A stretch of DNA of 64,000 bases from Streptomyces spiroverticillatus (GCA_014650415.1 BMUX01000013.1:186001-250000), one strand, 5' to 3'. Positions 16,979 through 25,343 are shown, counted from the stretch's first letter. Numbers and translations are program-made. The notes: generated by a model from the letters alone, not told the origin.

Positions 16979-17944
16979 TCAGTGCTGGTCGGTCGCGCCG
17001 TGCGCGTCGTCGTGGGCGTCCGGCTGCGCGGTGTCGTCCGCAGCGGCTGTGTCCCCGGCGGTGCCCGCCTCGACGGTGAAGGCCGCCGTGCGGACCTTGC
17101 CCTCGTGCCGGAAGTCCAGGAAGAGGCGGTACGTCCCCTGGCTCGGGGCGGTCGCGCTGAAGGTCACCGCCGGGCCCGGGCGGGTGGTGCCGTCGCCGGG
17201 GGTGCCGTGCGGGTGCACGTGGAGGTAGGCGAGGTCGCCGGAGCGCAGGGCGACGAGGTGGCCGTACGCGCCGAGGTACGGCTGGAGGTCGGTGACCGGC
17301 CGGGAGTTCTTGGCGACCTTCAGGGTGAGCGGCGTGCTCTTGCCCGGCTTGAGGGCACCGGTGAGGGTGACCTGGTAGCCGTCCACCGTCGCCGTGCGGG
17401 AGGGGGTGGGCAAGGGGTTCGGTGTGTACGCGCCGGAGACGGCCAGGTCCGCGCCGAGGGTGAGGGCCTTCGCCCCCTTCTTCGCGGGCTTGAAGTCGGC
17501 GAAGGCCCGGTAGCCGCCCGCCGCCGGCAGGTCGGCGGTGGTCGACCAGGTGCCGTCGGCGGCGCGCGTCGGGTGCAGGTGGCGGAAGACCGTCAGGTCG
17601 CGCGAGGCGACGATGAAGTGGAGTTCCTTCTCGTGCTCGCGCTCGTACGCGGTGACCTTGCGGCCCTGCGCGTCCTTGATGGAGAAGCGGAGCGCCGTGC
17701 GCTCGCCGGGGGAGACCCGGGGCGTCTCCAGCGCGAGGGTGTACCCGGCCTCGGAGATCTGGAGGCCGCCCGCGGGGGAGGTGGCCTGCTTGCCGCCGGG
17801 ACCTGGCTCCTTGTGCTGCTCGGCGGCATGGGCGGGCTTCGGCTCCTCGCCGAGCGGGCCGACGCCCTTGCCGATGCCGTAGGCCGCGCCGAACGTCGCG
17901 GCGACAGCCGCACCGTACGCGGTGATCCTCAGGCCTGTGTTCAT
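16979..17944 (-). CDS. Exported His-rich protein, possibly copper-related
   Basis: The 321-residue protein has an N-terminal hydrophobic segment (LRITAYGAAVAATFGAAYGIG) acting as a signal or membrane anchor, then beta-sandwich-like repeats (YTLALETPRVSPGERTALRF, PSRTATVDGYQVTLTGALKPG, GPAVTFSATAPSQGTYRLFL) with His pairs (FRHLHPTRAADG, LAYLHVHPHGTPGDG) and a tail with alternating Asp and His (DAHDDAHGATDQH). The paired His sites and tail suggest metal binding at the outer face. The gene is preceded by a CsoR-like palindrome inside its promoter, hence the copper suggestion. I do not recognise a named family. The ATG at 17944 follows GAGGAG. Confidence 0.75.
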   Translation of the reverse strand: MNTGLRITAYGAAVAATFGAAYGIGKGVGPLGEEPKPAHAAEQHKEPGPGGKQATSPAGGLQISEAGYTLALETPRVSPGERTALRFSIKDAQGRKVTAYEREHEKELHFIVASRDLTVFRHLHPTRAADGTWSTTADLPAAGGYRAFADFKPAKKGAKALTLGADLAVSGAYTPNPLPTPSRTATVDGYQVTLTGALKPGKSTPLTLKVAKNSRPVTDLQPYLGAYGHLVALRSGDLAYLHVHPHGTPGDGTTRPGPAVTFSATAPSQGTYRLFLDFRHEGKVRTAAFTVEAGTAGDTAAADDTAQPDAHDDAHGATDQH

Positions 17945-17993
17945 GGCGATCTCCTCGGAAATGGGGGGTGCGGAGCGTGTGCTCGTGGCACTC

Positions 17994-18021
17994 ACCATAC
18001 CCCTGGGGGGTATCCAGTCAA
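17994..18021 (-). promoter_or_regulatory. Promoter with CsoR-like operator in its spacer
   Basis: Minus strand: TTGACT (18021-18016), 16 bases, TATGGT (17999-17994). The spacer and -10 contain a perfect 7-bp inverted repeat, ATACCCC (17997-18003) and GGGGTAT (18007-18013), three bases apart. CsoR copper-sensing repressors of actinomycetes bind G-tract palindromes flanked by TA of this kind. The gene at 16979-17944 would be derepressed by copper. Confidence 0.6.
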
Positions 18022-18112
18022 GAGGGATCGGGAAGGCGGGGGAGGGCTTCAGGATTGCTTTGGGATCTCATAAGTCGGCCTTATGGGGTCATAGATCGGA
18101 CCCGGCTACTGA

Positions 18113-18130
18113 CTTAGGTTTGCCTTAGTT
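18113..18130 (+). promoter_or_regulatory. Iron-box-like sequence (DmdR/IdeR type)
   Basis: CTTAGGTTTGCCTTAG lies about 100 bases before the ferredoxin reductase start and matches the core of the box at 21286 (CTTAGGCTTGCCTAAG) at 14 of 16 positions. A second half-like TTTAGGC follows. DmdR1-type iron repressors bind TTAGG/CCTAA palindromes. The match is imperfect. Confidence 0.4.
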
Positions 18131-18229
18131 TAGGCTTCGGGGTGATCCAGTTCTCCGCAGCCGGCCACCAGCTCGCCGCAGCCGGTCGCAGCTGGATTCC
18201 GCTTGTCGTTCCTCGAAGGGAAACTGATC

Positions 18230-19594
18230 ATGCCTCGCCCCCTGCGGGTAGCAATTGTCGGAGCCGGCCCCGCCGGGATCTACGCCGCCGACGCGCTGCT
18301 GAAATCCGCCGTGGCGGTCGAACCCGGTGTGTCCATCGACCTCTTCGAGCGGATGCCGGCCCCCTTCGGCCTGATCCGGTACGGCGTCGCCCCCGACCAC
18401 CCGCGCATCAAGGGCATCATCACCGCCCTGCACCAGGTGCTCGACAAGCCGCAGGTGCGGCTGTTCGGCAACGTCGACTACCCGGGCGACATCAGCCTGG
18501 ACGACCTGCGGTCCTTCTACGACGCGGTGATCTTCTCCACCGGCGCGACCGCCGACCGTGCCCTCGACATCAAGGGCATCGACCTGGACGGCTCGTACGG
18601 AGCCGCCGACTTCGTGTCCTGGTACGACGGCCACCCCGACGTCCCGCGCACCTGGCCGCTGGAGGCCGAGAAGGTCGCCGTGCTCGGTGTCGGCAACGTG
18701 GCGCTCGACGTCGCGCGCATATTGGCGAAGACCGCCGAGGAACTGCTGCCGACCGAGATCCCGCCGAACGTCCACGAGGGCCTCAAGGCCAACAAGGCTC
18801 TCGAGGTGCACGTCTTCGGGCGCCGTGGCCCGGCCCAGGCCAAGTTCAGCCCCATGGAGCTGCGCGAGCTCGACCACTCGCCGAACATCGAGGTCATCGT
18901 CGACCCCGAGGACATCGACTACGACGAGGGCTCCATCGCCACCCGGCGCGGCAACAAGCAGGCCGACATGGTCGCCAAGACCCTGGAGAACTGGGCGATC
19001 CGCGACATCGGCGACCGCCCGCACAAGCTGTTCCTCCACTTCTTCGAGAACCCGGCCGAGATCCTCGGCGAGGACGGCAAGGTCGTCGGCCTGCGCACCG
19101 AGCGCACGGAGCTGGACGGCACGGGCAACGTCAAGGGCACCGGAAAGTTCAAGGACTGGGAGCTCGGCGCCGTGTACCGCGCGGTCGGCTACCTCTCGGA
19201 CGAGCTGCCGAAGCTGCCGTGGGACGTCGCGTCGGGGACGGTTCCGGACGCGGGCGGCCGCGTGATCGAGGAGTCCGGGGAGCACCTCCAGTCGACGTAC
19301 GTCACCGGGTGGATCCGGCGCGGTCCGGTCGGCCTCATCGGCCACACCAAGGGCGACGCGAACGAGACGGTCGCGAACCTGCTGGAGGACTTCGCGGGCG
19401 GGCGGCTGCACGAGCCGGCTGCGCCGGAGGCGGAGGCGGTCGAGGCGTTCCTCGGGGAGCGGGGGGTTCGCTTCACGACGTGGGAGGGCTGGTACAAGCT
19501 CGACGCGGCGGAGAAGGCGCTGGGGGCGCTGGAGGGGCGTGAGCGGGTGAAGTACGTCGAGCGGGAGGACATGCTGCGGGAGAGCGGGGCGTAG
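18230..19594 (+). CDS. Ferredoxin-NADP+ reductase, adrenodoxin-reductase-like (FprA type)
   Basis: The 454-residue flavoprotein has FAD motif VAIVGAGPAGIYAADALL at the N-terminus, MPAPFGLIRYGVAPDHPRIK, the NADPH motif VLGVGNVALDVARIL, FGRRGPAQAKFSPMELREL and the C-terminal TGWIRRGPVGLIGHTKGDANET, all hallmarks of FprA/adrenodoxin reductase. It moves electrons between NADPH and ferredoxin, often for cytochromes P450 or iron mobilisation. The ATG at 18230 follows GAAGGGA; a TTG at 18203 is less likely. The upstream iron-box-like element suggests iron control. A strong terminator follows. A paralogue of 449 residues lies at 44705. Confidence 0.92.
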   Translation: MPRPLRVAIVGAGPAGIYAADALLKSAVAVEPGVSIDLFERMPAPFGLIRYGVAPDHPRIKGIITALHQVLDKPQVRLFGNVDYPGDISLDDLRSFYDAVIFSTGATADRALDIKGIDLDGSYGAADFVSWYDGHPDVPRTWPLEAEKVAVLGVGNVALDVARILAKTAEELLPTEIPPNVHEGLKANKALEVHVFGRRGPAQAKFSPMELRELDHSPNIEVIVDPEDIDYDEGSIATRRGNKQADMVAKTLENWAIRDIGDRPHKLFLHFFENPAEILGEDGKVVGLRTERTELDGTGNVKGTGKFKDWELGAVYRAVGYLSDELPKLPWDVASGTVPDAGGRVIEESGEHLQSTYVTGWIRRGPVGLIGHTKGDANETVANLLEDFAGGRLHEPAAPEAEAVEAFLGERGVRFTTWEGWYKLDAAEKALGALEGRERVKYVEREDMLRESGA

Positions 19595-19610
19595 GTCCCG
19601 GCCCGACGCG

Positions 19611-19642
19611 AGGGGCCCGGCGCATTCCCGCGCCGGGCCCCT
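19611..19642 (+). terminator. Hairpin terminator after the ferredoxin reductase gene
   Basis: AGGGGCCCGGCGC (19611-19623) and GCGCCGGGCCCCT (19630-19642) form a perfect 13-bp stem with a six-base loop, 17 bases after the stop. Confidence 0.8.
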
Positions 19643-19702
19643 CACTTGTACGCCCGCGACACCGGGCGCCGACGTCGTCCCCTCTCCCCTTCCCCTTTTC
19701 CC

Positions 19703-20096
19703 CAGCCCCCTTGGGCGGCGGGGCCGCCCCCCGGGGGCGGGACGGGCGGGCAAGGGGGGCGGCCCCTCTCGCTCCGGGCCCGCCCCGGTACCGGCCCCTG
19801 CCCGCACCTTGCACGCCGGGTGCGCGCGGCCCCGGGGCCCTCGGGGCGCCTCCCGGTGCCGGGTAGGCGAGGCCCCGGCCCGCTGGGCCAAGGAGGCCCC
19901 AGCCCCGCCCCTTCACCTAAAGCGCTCGGCCGCGCGGCTGGGTGGGTGGCTGGTCGCGCAGTTCCCCGCGCCCCTGAAGGGGCACGGCAGGAGCGCGCCC
20001 GGCGCAGGACGTCGCGCCCGCGCGGCGGAGCCGTACAGCGGCCCCCCCGGCGGCAGCCGCACAGCGGTACAGCCCCGCGCCCCTGGAGGGGCACCG
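19703..20096. repeat. Long intergenic repeat, copy A
   Basis: This G/C-rich stretch between two convergent genes is clearly related along its length to 61312-61692. Shared blocks include CAGCCCCCTTGGGC, GGGGGCGGGACGGGCGGGCA, GCCCCGGGGCCCTC, CCCAGCCCCGCCCCTTCACC and CGCGCAGTTCCCCGCGCCCC with its following GAAGGGGC, which can fold as a short hairpin. A second related hairpin occurs near 20070-20095. No convincing coding signal is present on either strand. Short relatives occur at 32200-32235. Confidence 0.75.
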
Positions 20097-20102
20097 CACA
20101 CC

Positions 20103-20142
20103 GCTGTGCCCGGGGCCCGTCACCTCGGGTCCCGGGCACAGC
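20103..20142 (-). terminator. Hairpin terminator after the YncE-like gene
   Basis: GCTGTGCCCGGGGCCCG (20103-20119) pairs with CGGGTCCCGGGCACAGC (20126-20142) over 17 positions with one G-U pair and a six-base loop, 29 bases beyond the stop of the minus-strand gene. Confidence 0.75.
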
Positions 20143-20171
20143 CAGGGGGAGTGGAGCCGGCCCGCGGAGGG

Positions 20172-21227
20172 TCAGCGGGCGATGCGGATCCGGTGCGCCT
20201 GGTCCTGCCGCTCCGCACCCACCGCGGACTTGTCCACGACGTACGCCGTGCCCCGCGTCACCGTGATGTGGTTCGGGTTGGCGCCCGTGGCGAGGGTTTC
20301 CACGACGGTGCCCCGACGGGGGTCGACCACGGTGACGTTGCCCGCGCCGCGGTTCGCGACCAGGACCTTGCCCGTGCGCGCGTCGGCCGCGACCGAGAGC
20401 GCGCCCGCGCCGGTCGGGACGGTCTTGGACACCGCACCCTTGCGGAGGTCGACGACCGAGAGCGTGCCCGCCGCCTGGTCGGCCGTGTAGGCCGTGCGGC
20501 CGTCGGCGGAGAGGGCCACGGAGATCGGGCCGTCACCGGTCGGGATCAGGCGCGGCTCCTTGGCGTACGGGGAGACCTCGACGATCCGGTCGCCGCCCAG
20601 GTCGGCCGCGTACACCGTGCCCGTGCGCTCGTTCACGGCGAGCCCGGTCGGCTGACTGCCTGTCACCGTGACGCGCTTCTTCTCCTTGAAGGTGCGCGAG
20701 TCGAAGGCGACCAGCGTGCCGTCGCCGAAGCCGCTCGCCCACACCGTGTCGCGGCGCTCGTCGACGACGATCTCGCGGGCGTGCGCCACGTTCGGCAGGC
20801 TCGCCAGGTGCTTGCCGTCGCGCTGGCTGTAGACGGAGACCGAGTTGTTGCGGGTGTTGGTGGTCCAGACGGTGTTGTGCTCGTCGTCCACCGCGACACC
20901 GTAGACGGCCTCGACGGCACCGGTGGCCGGGTCGGTGACCGGCGGGGTGTACGTCGCCTTCACCGCCAGCGAGCGCGGATCGACCTTCAGCAGCGAGGAC
21001 TTGGTGACCGGCGGGCGGCCCACGGCGGCGGTCGCCCACAGCACGTGGTTCCGCTCCGAGTACGCGGACTGGTAGAGGCCGGCGGTGAGCTGGGCGGAGG
21101 TCACCGTCGAACCGGCGGCCGGTTTGCCCTGCGCGGTGGCCGTGCCCGTCAGGGCGAGGGAGCTGCCCGCGGCGAGGGCGACGGCGGTGGCGGCGGTGCG
21201 ACGGAAGCGGCGGGTGATGGTGGACAT
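20172..21227 (-). CDS. Secreted YncE-like YVTN beta-propeller protein
   Basis: The 351-residue protein has an N-terminal signal with RRFRR and a hydrophobic stretch (TAATAVALAAGSSLALTGTATAQG). The rest is repeats of about 42 residues with the V-x-[VA]-Y-[TS] pattern: YGVAVDDEHNTVWTTNTRNN, LAVNERTGTVYAADLGGDRI, VALSADGRTAYTADQAAGTL and LSVAADARTGKVLVANRGAG. These form a seven-bladed YncE-like propeller, a likely binding module outside the membrane. Escherichia coli yncE is iron-regulated through Fur; here a good iron box lies 59 bases upstream, suggesting a shared theme of iron starvation. The ligand is unknown. Confidence 0.82.
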   Translation of the reverse strand: MSTITRRFRRTAATAVALAAGSSLALTGTATAQGKPAAGSTVTSAQLTAGLYQSAYSERNHVLWATAAVGRPPVTKSSLLKVDPRSLAVKATYTPPVTDPATGAVEAVYGVAVDDEHNTVWTTNTRNNSVSVYSQRDGKHLASLPNVAHAREIVVDERRDTVWASGFGDGTLVAFDSRTFKEKKRVTVTGSQPTGLAVNERTGTVYAADLGGDRIVEVSPYAKEPRLIPTGDGPISVALSADGRTAYTADQAAGTLSVVDLRKGAVSKTVPTGAGALSVAADARTGKVLVANRGAGNVTVVDPRRGTVVETLATGANPNHITVTRGTAYVVDKSAVGAERQDQAHRIRIAR

Positions 21228-21285
21228 GCCGAGTCGATCTCCGATACGTCAGGTGCCTCCTGGTGGGAGGCGGACAGGAGTTAAC

Positions 21286-21304
21286 TTAGCTTAGGCTTGC
21301 CTAA
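21286..21304 (-). promoter_or_regulatory. Iron box (DmdR/IdeR-type operator)
   Basis: TTAGCTTAGGCTTGCCTAA agrees with the streptomycete iron-box consensus (TTAGGTTAGGCTCACCTAA, from memory) at 16 of 19 positions, including the palindromic TTAGG-N4-CCTAA core. It lies 59 bases upstream of the YncE-like gene and should repress it when iron is plentiful. Confidence 0.7.
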
Positions 21305-21394
21305 GTAGGGACCGGTGGAGGGTGTGGCTCCGGTCACATCACCCCGCAAGTCGCAGGCGCAACAGGGATGTTGGCTTGATTTCGACGTACGAAA

Positions 21395-21436
21395 GGCGGC
21401 CCTTCCCCCGACACCGCAGTCGGGGGAAGGGCCGCC
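21395..21436 (-). terminator. Hairpin terminator after the M4-M28 protease gene
   Basis: GGCGGCCCTTCCCCCGAC (21395-21412) and GTCGGGGGAAGGGCCGCC (21419-21436) form a perfect 18-bp stem with a six-base loop, 48 bases past the stop of the minus-strand gene. Confidence 0.85.
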
Positions 21437-21484
21437 AGGGAGGAGTGGGCTCACCTCAGGAGCGAGGTCACTCCTGGAGCAGGA

Positions 21485-24400
21485 TCAGCTCACCTGCACC
21501 GTCACGTCGTCCACGACGAACGACGTCTGGAGCGACTGGTCCTCGGTGCCGTTGAACTTCAGCGCCACCGTCTGTCCGGCGAACTGCGCCAGGTCGACCG
21601 TCTTCTCCACGTAGCCGGTGTTGGCGTCCACGTTGGAGAAGGACTGGAGCGTCTGGTTGCCGACGGAGACGGTGAACTTGTCGTACGCCACGTTCTCGTT
21701 CTCGTCCGTGTCGATGTGGAGGAAGTACGAGAGCTTGTACGAGGCGCAGCCGCTCGGGATTGTCAGCGTCTGGGCCGCGTTGTCGGTGCGCGGGGTGCCC
21801 CAGCCGTTGAGCCACGCCTTGTAGGTGCCGCCGTGCGGGGGCTGGCCCGCCTGGGTGGTGATGACACCGCTGGTGGTGGTCCAGCCGGTCTGGCCGCTCT
21901 CGAAGCCGCCGTTGGTGACCAGCTGGCGCGGGGTGCAGCCGGTGCCGCCGCCCACGGTCAGCGTGTAGCTGGTGCTGTGGGTGGTGGTGCCCGTACCGGT
22001 GATGTTCAGCGTGTACGTACCGGCGGCGGTGTTCGCGCCGACCGCCACGTTCAGCGTCGCGTTGCTGCCGGACTGCACCGAGGTCGGGCTGACGGTCGCC
22101 GTCACGCCGGACGGCGCGCCCGAGACGGTCAGGGCCACCTGCTGCGGGTCGCCGCTCACGGTCTGGGTGGTGACCGTGGCGGTGGTGCTCCCGCCCGGGT
22201 TGGCGCTGCCCGCTGCCGGGTTGACGCCGACCGAGAAGTCCCGCGACGGCGTACCGGTGCCGACCGAGGTCTTCCAGATGCCGTACGCGACGCCGTCGGC
22301 GCTGCGGTCCAGGACCGTGGCGTTGATGTTGTTCACGGTGTCGCAGGCGCTGTGGTAGCAGGAGTCGTACGCGGCGTTCGCCGTGCCGCCCCACTTCTGC
22401 GCCTGTGCGGCGGTCTTGCGGGCGCTCGCCCCGGCCGCGTAGCCGGAGGTCGGGATGCCGGCCGCCTGGAAGGAGGCGTCGTCACTGCGGCCCTGGCCCT
22501 CGACGTTCTCCTCGGGGGCGAGGTTGAGGGAGGCCCAGTAGGCCTTCAGGGGAGCGGCGGTGGTGGAGTTGACGTTGTTGATGAAGTAGCCGGCGTTGGT
22601 GGAGCCGACCATGTCGAAGTTGTAGTAGCCCTTGATGGCCGCGCGCTGGGCGGTGGTCAGCCGGTTGACGTAGAACTTCGAGCCGTTGAGGCCCTGCTCC
22701 TCGTCCGTCCACCAGGCGAAGCGCACGTGCTTGGTCATCGTCGGGTTCTTCTGGGCGAGGACCAGCGCGTTCTCCAGGAGCGTCGCGGAGCCGGAGGCGT
22801 TGTCGTTGATGCCCGGGCCCGCCGAGACGCCGTCCAGGTGCGCGCCGAACATGATCGTCTGGTCCTCGGGTCCGCCCGGCCAGTCGGCGATCAGGTTGTT
22901 CGAGGGGTACGTGCAGCTGGTGCACGCCTGCTCGGAGACCTGGTAACCGGCGGCCGTGAGCTTGCCCTTCACGTACGCCAGCGACTGCGTGTAACCGGCG
23001 CTGCCCGCACGGCGGTTGCCGCCGTTCTGCGAGGCGATCGTGCCGAACTGGGCGAGGTGCGCGCGGACGTTGTCGACGCTGATGTTCGGCGGGTCGGTGG
23101 GCGGCACGGTGCCGCCCACGTTGAGCACGTAGTCGACCGTGTGGGAGAGCGCGGTGCCCTGGCCCTTGACGCCGATCGTGGTCGAGCCGGGTGCCGCGTT
23201 CGCGGTGGCGGTCAGGGTCAGTACGGAGGACTGGCCGGACTGCACGGTCGCCGGGTTGAAGGAGGCGGAGACCCCGGCGGGCAGGTTGCTCGCGGTCAGG
23301 GCCACCTGCTGGGCGTTGCCCGTGGTGGTGTTGGTGGTGACGGTGGTGGAGACCGAAGAGCCCTGCTGGACGGTGCCCGACGTGGGGTTCAGCGCCAGCG
23401 AGAAGTCGTCCTGGTTGTTCGGCACGCAGGTCGGGTCACCGGGCTGCGCGCCCACGCTGATCGCGTCCCAGGCGGCCTTGGTCTTGTTGAACAGGTTGCA
23501 GGTCGCCAGGTCCAGGTTCTTCGCCGAAGTCAGCGTCGCCGTACGGTACTTCTTATACGACATGCTGCTGGTCTTCAGCAGCATCCCCCCGTAGAAGATC
23601 TTTCCGGCGTTCTGGATGCCGACGCCGGTCAGCGTCGACTGGTTGCAGGTGCTCGAATTCGGCTTGCCGCCACCGGGGTTGGTGCCCTCGGACAGCAGGT
23701 AGAACCAGTGGTTCATCGGGCCCGCGGCGGCGTGCGTCTCGGTGCCGGGGATCGAGGAGCTGTAACAGGACGGGTCGTTGTTCACGGCCGACGGGTTGTA
23801 CATGTTGCGGATCGGCCCGCGCCCCTGGAGGTTGATCATCTCGCCGACGGTGAAGTCGGGGACGTCGTAGGGGGCCGGCTGGTTCATGTACGCCTCGGTC
23901 AGCGCACCGAAGATGTCGCCGGTCGCCTCGCCGAGCCCGGACTCCTGGCCGCTGGTGCCGCCGGGGGTGTTGGAGTCGATGGCGTGCCCGTACTCGTGGG
24001 CGACGACATCGGCGCCGGCTATCCACTCGTTGGCGCTGTTGTGGCCGATGGTGACGGAGCTGCCGTCCCAGTACGCGTTGAGGTCGTTCAGCCCGACCTT
24101 GCCGGGGAAGCTGCGGCCCTGCCCGTTGACGCCGTTGCGGCCGAGCCACTGGGAGAGCATGTTCCACTGCTGCTGCGCGCCGTACATCAGGTCGACGCAG
24201 CCGGTCTCCTTGGACGTGGGGTTGCCGTTGCCCCAGCTGTCCGTCGACTTCGAGAAGACCTGGCCGCCGCTGTAGTCGGCGCAGCTGAGGCCGGGGCGGT
24301 TCGGGTCGCGCAGGGTGTAGGTGCCGTTGGTGTTGGTGGTGTCGATCTGGATCGGGCTCGGGCCGTTCCACTTGCTGTTCCCGGTGCCCGCGACGACCTC

Positions 24401-24994
24401 GTCGTAGCTGTCGACGACCTTGCCGGTGCGCGCGTCCACGAAGACGTGCAGCTTGCTCGGCGCCTTCGCCTGACGACCGATCAGAGTCGTTTCCCAGGCG
24501 AGGACCTGCTTGCCGTCCTTGACCTTGACGACCAGGCGGCTGCCGCTCACCTTGTCGGTCTTCACCTGCTTGGTGCGCGCGACGGTCTCGGCGCGCTTGG
24601 CGGTGACCGAGGGCTGGATCGACACGTCGATACGGGTCTGTGAGGCCGACTGGAGGGAGCGTACGTTCCCCTCGCCGTCGGCGAGCACGACCGCGTCGCC
24701 GCCGACCACCGGAAGGCCCCGGTATCTTCGCTCGTACGCCACCGAGTACAGGCCCTTCACCCAGGGCGTGACCTGCTGTCTCTCATACGTCTCCGAGGCG
24801 GCGTTGACGGCGGCGTCGAAGCCGCTCTTCACCGCCGCGTCGGCCGCGGCGATCGCACGCGCCGCGGGGGTACTGCCTGCCTGGGGTCCGGGCGGGGGCT
24901 TGACGTCGGCCGCCGCGGTGCTCGCGAGCGTGCTCACGAGTCCCGTGGTCAGCGCGAGCGCCGCCACCGTCGCCGTCCATCTGCTGGGTCGCAA
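21485..24994 (-). CDS. Secreted double metalloprotease: M4 (thermolysin-like) fused to M28 aminopeptidase
   Basis: The 1169-residue precursor has a signal peptide (residues 1-29) and an FTP/PepSY-like propeptide to about 200. The M4 domain carries HEYGH at 333-337 and the Glu ligand in ESGLGEATGDIF. A bacterial beta-sandwich follows (530-628). The M28 domain (about 638-910) has His719 and Asp721 in GAHLDGV, Asp731 in GINDNASG, Glu765/766 in TDEEQG, Asp794 in YNFDMVGS and His881, matching the Streptomyces griseus aminopeptidase zinc set. A second beta-sandwich (918-1015) and a C-terminal jelly-roll-like domain (NGGFESGQTGWT to the end) complete it. An endopeptidase and an aminopeptidase in one chain should jointly degrade protein. 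The start is TTG, seven bases after GGAG; no ATG or GTG fits. Confidence 0.9.
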   Translation of the reverse strand: MRPSRWTATVAALALTTGLVSTLASTAAADVKPPPGPQAGSTPAARAIAAADAAVKSGFDAAVNAASETYERQQVTPWVKGLYSVAYERRYRGLPVVGGDAVVLADGEGNVRSLQSASQTRIDVSIQPSVTAKRAETVARTKQVKTDKVSGSRLVVKVKDGKQVLAWETTLIGRQAKAPSKLHVFVDARTGKVVDSYDEVVAGTGNSKWNGPSPIQIDTTNTNGTYTLRDPNRPGLSCADYSGGQVFSKSTDSWGNGNPTSKETGCVDLMYGAQQQWNMLSQWLGRNGVNGQGRSFPGKVGLNDLNAYWDGSSVTIGHNSANEWIAGADVVAHEYGHAIDSNTPGGTSGQESGLGEATGDIFGALTEAYMNQPAPYDVPDFTVGEMINLQGRGPIRNMYNPSAVNNDPSCYSSSIPGTETHAAAGPMNHWFYLLSEGTNPGGGKPNSSTCNQSTLTGVGIQNAGKIFYGGMLLKTSSMSYKKYRTATLTSAKNLDLATCNLFNKTKAAWDAISVGAQPGDPTCVPNNQDDFSLALNPTSGTVQQGSSVSTTVTTNTTTGNAQQVALTASNLPAGVSASFNPATVQSGQSSVLTLTATANAAPGSTTIGVKGQGTALSHTVDYVLNVGGTVPPTDPPNISVDNVRAHLAQFGTIASQNGGNRRAGSAGYTQSLAYVKGKLTAAGYQVSEQACTSCTYPSNNLIADWPGGPEDQTIMFGAHLDGVSAGPGINDNASGSATLLENALVLAQKNPTMTKHVRFAWWTDEEQGLNGSKFYVNRLTTAQRAAIKGYYNFDMVGSTNAGYFINNVNSTTAAPLKAYWASLNLAPEENVEGQGRSDDASFQAAGIPTSGYAAGASARKTAAQAQKWGGTANAAYDSCYHSACDTVNNINATVLDRSADGVAYGIWKTSVGTGTPSRDFSVGVNPAAGSANPGGSTTATVTTQTVSGDPQQVALTVSGAPSGVTATVSPTSVQSGSNATLNVAVGANTAAGTYTLNITGTGTTTHSTSYTLTVGGGTGCTPRQLVTNGGFESGQTGWTTTSGVITTQAGQPPHGGTYKAWLNGWGTPRTDNAAQTLTIPSGCASYKLSYFLHIDTDENENVAYDKFTVSVGNQTLQSFSNVDANTGYVEKTVDLAQFAGQTVALKFNGTEDQSLQTSFVVDDVTVQVS

Positions 24995-25239
24995 CGTCCA
25001 CTCCGTTCGTGGGTGGGGGTGGGAGAGCTGTTCGTTGCCGTACGTGTGCGGGCGAGGGCGCCGAGGGGCGTCGCACCCGTAGTTGTGAGCGCCGCCTTAC
25101 CCGTACGTCACACGTGCTTCACACGTACGTCGCGAGTATGGGCGTGGACATGACGACATGGGTCATCCCGGAAGGGCATACGACGCGTGTTATGGGCCCG
25201 GAGCAGTGGTGCTCGCGGGGCCCAATTCCGTTCTGTCCC

Positions 25240-25293
25240 TTGACAGTTGCACGACAGCGGATCGACCATCTGAAGCGTCTTAACTAAAGACGC
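25240..25293 (+). promoter_or_regulatory. ROK-gene promoter and palindromic operator
   Basis: TTGACA (25240-25245) is followed after 18 bases by GACCAT (25264-25269), a weak -10. GCGTCTT (25275-25281) and AAGACGC (25287-25293) are perfect complements five bases apart, at the expected start of transcription, 51 bases before the ROK start codon. This suits autoregulation by the ROK dimer. The rest of 24995-25343 shows only some CACACGT-like repeats near 25110-25130. Confidence 0.5.
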
Positions 25294-25343
25294 CTTAGAA
25301 ACCCCGGGGCGTCCCCCGATCCGACCGAAGGCGGTCCGGCACC

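Noticed and set aside
19646..20266. Overlapping open frames inside the intergenic repeat at 19703
   Set aside because: All six frames are open through G/C-rich repeat material. Products are Pro/Gly/Arg-rich and nothing is conserved between the two repeat copies at the protein level.
21315..24643. Long plus-strand frames opposite the M4-M28 protease
   Set aside because: Antisense shadows with no start signals or motifs; the zinc sites lie on the minus strand.
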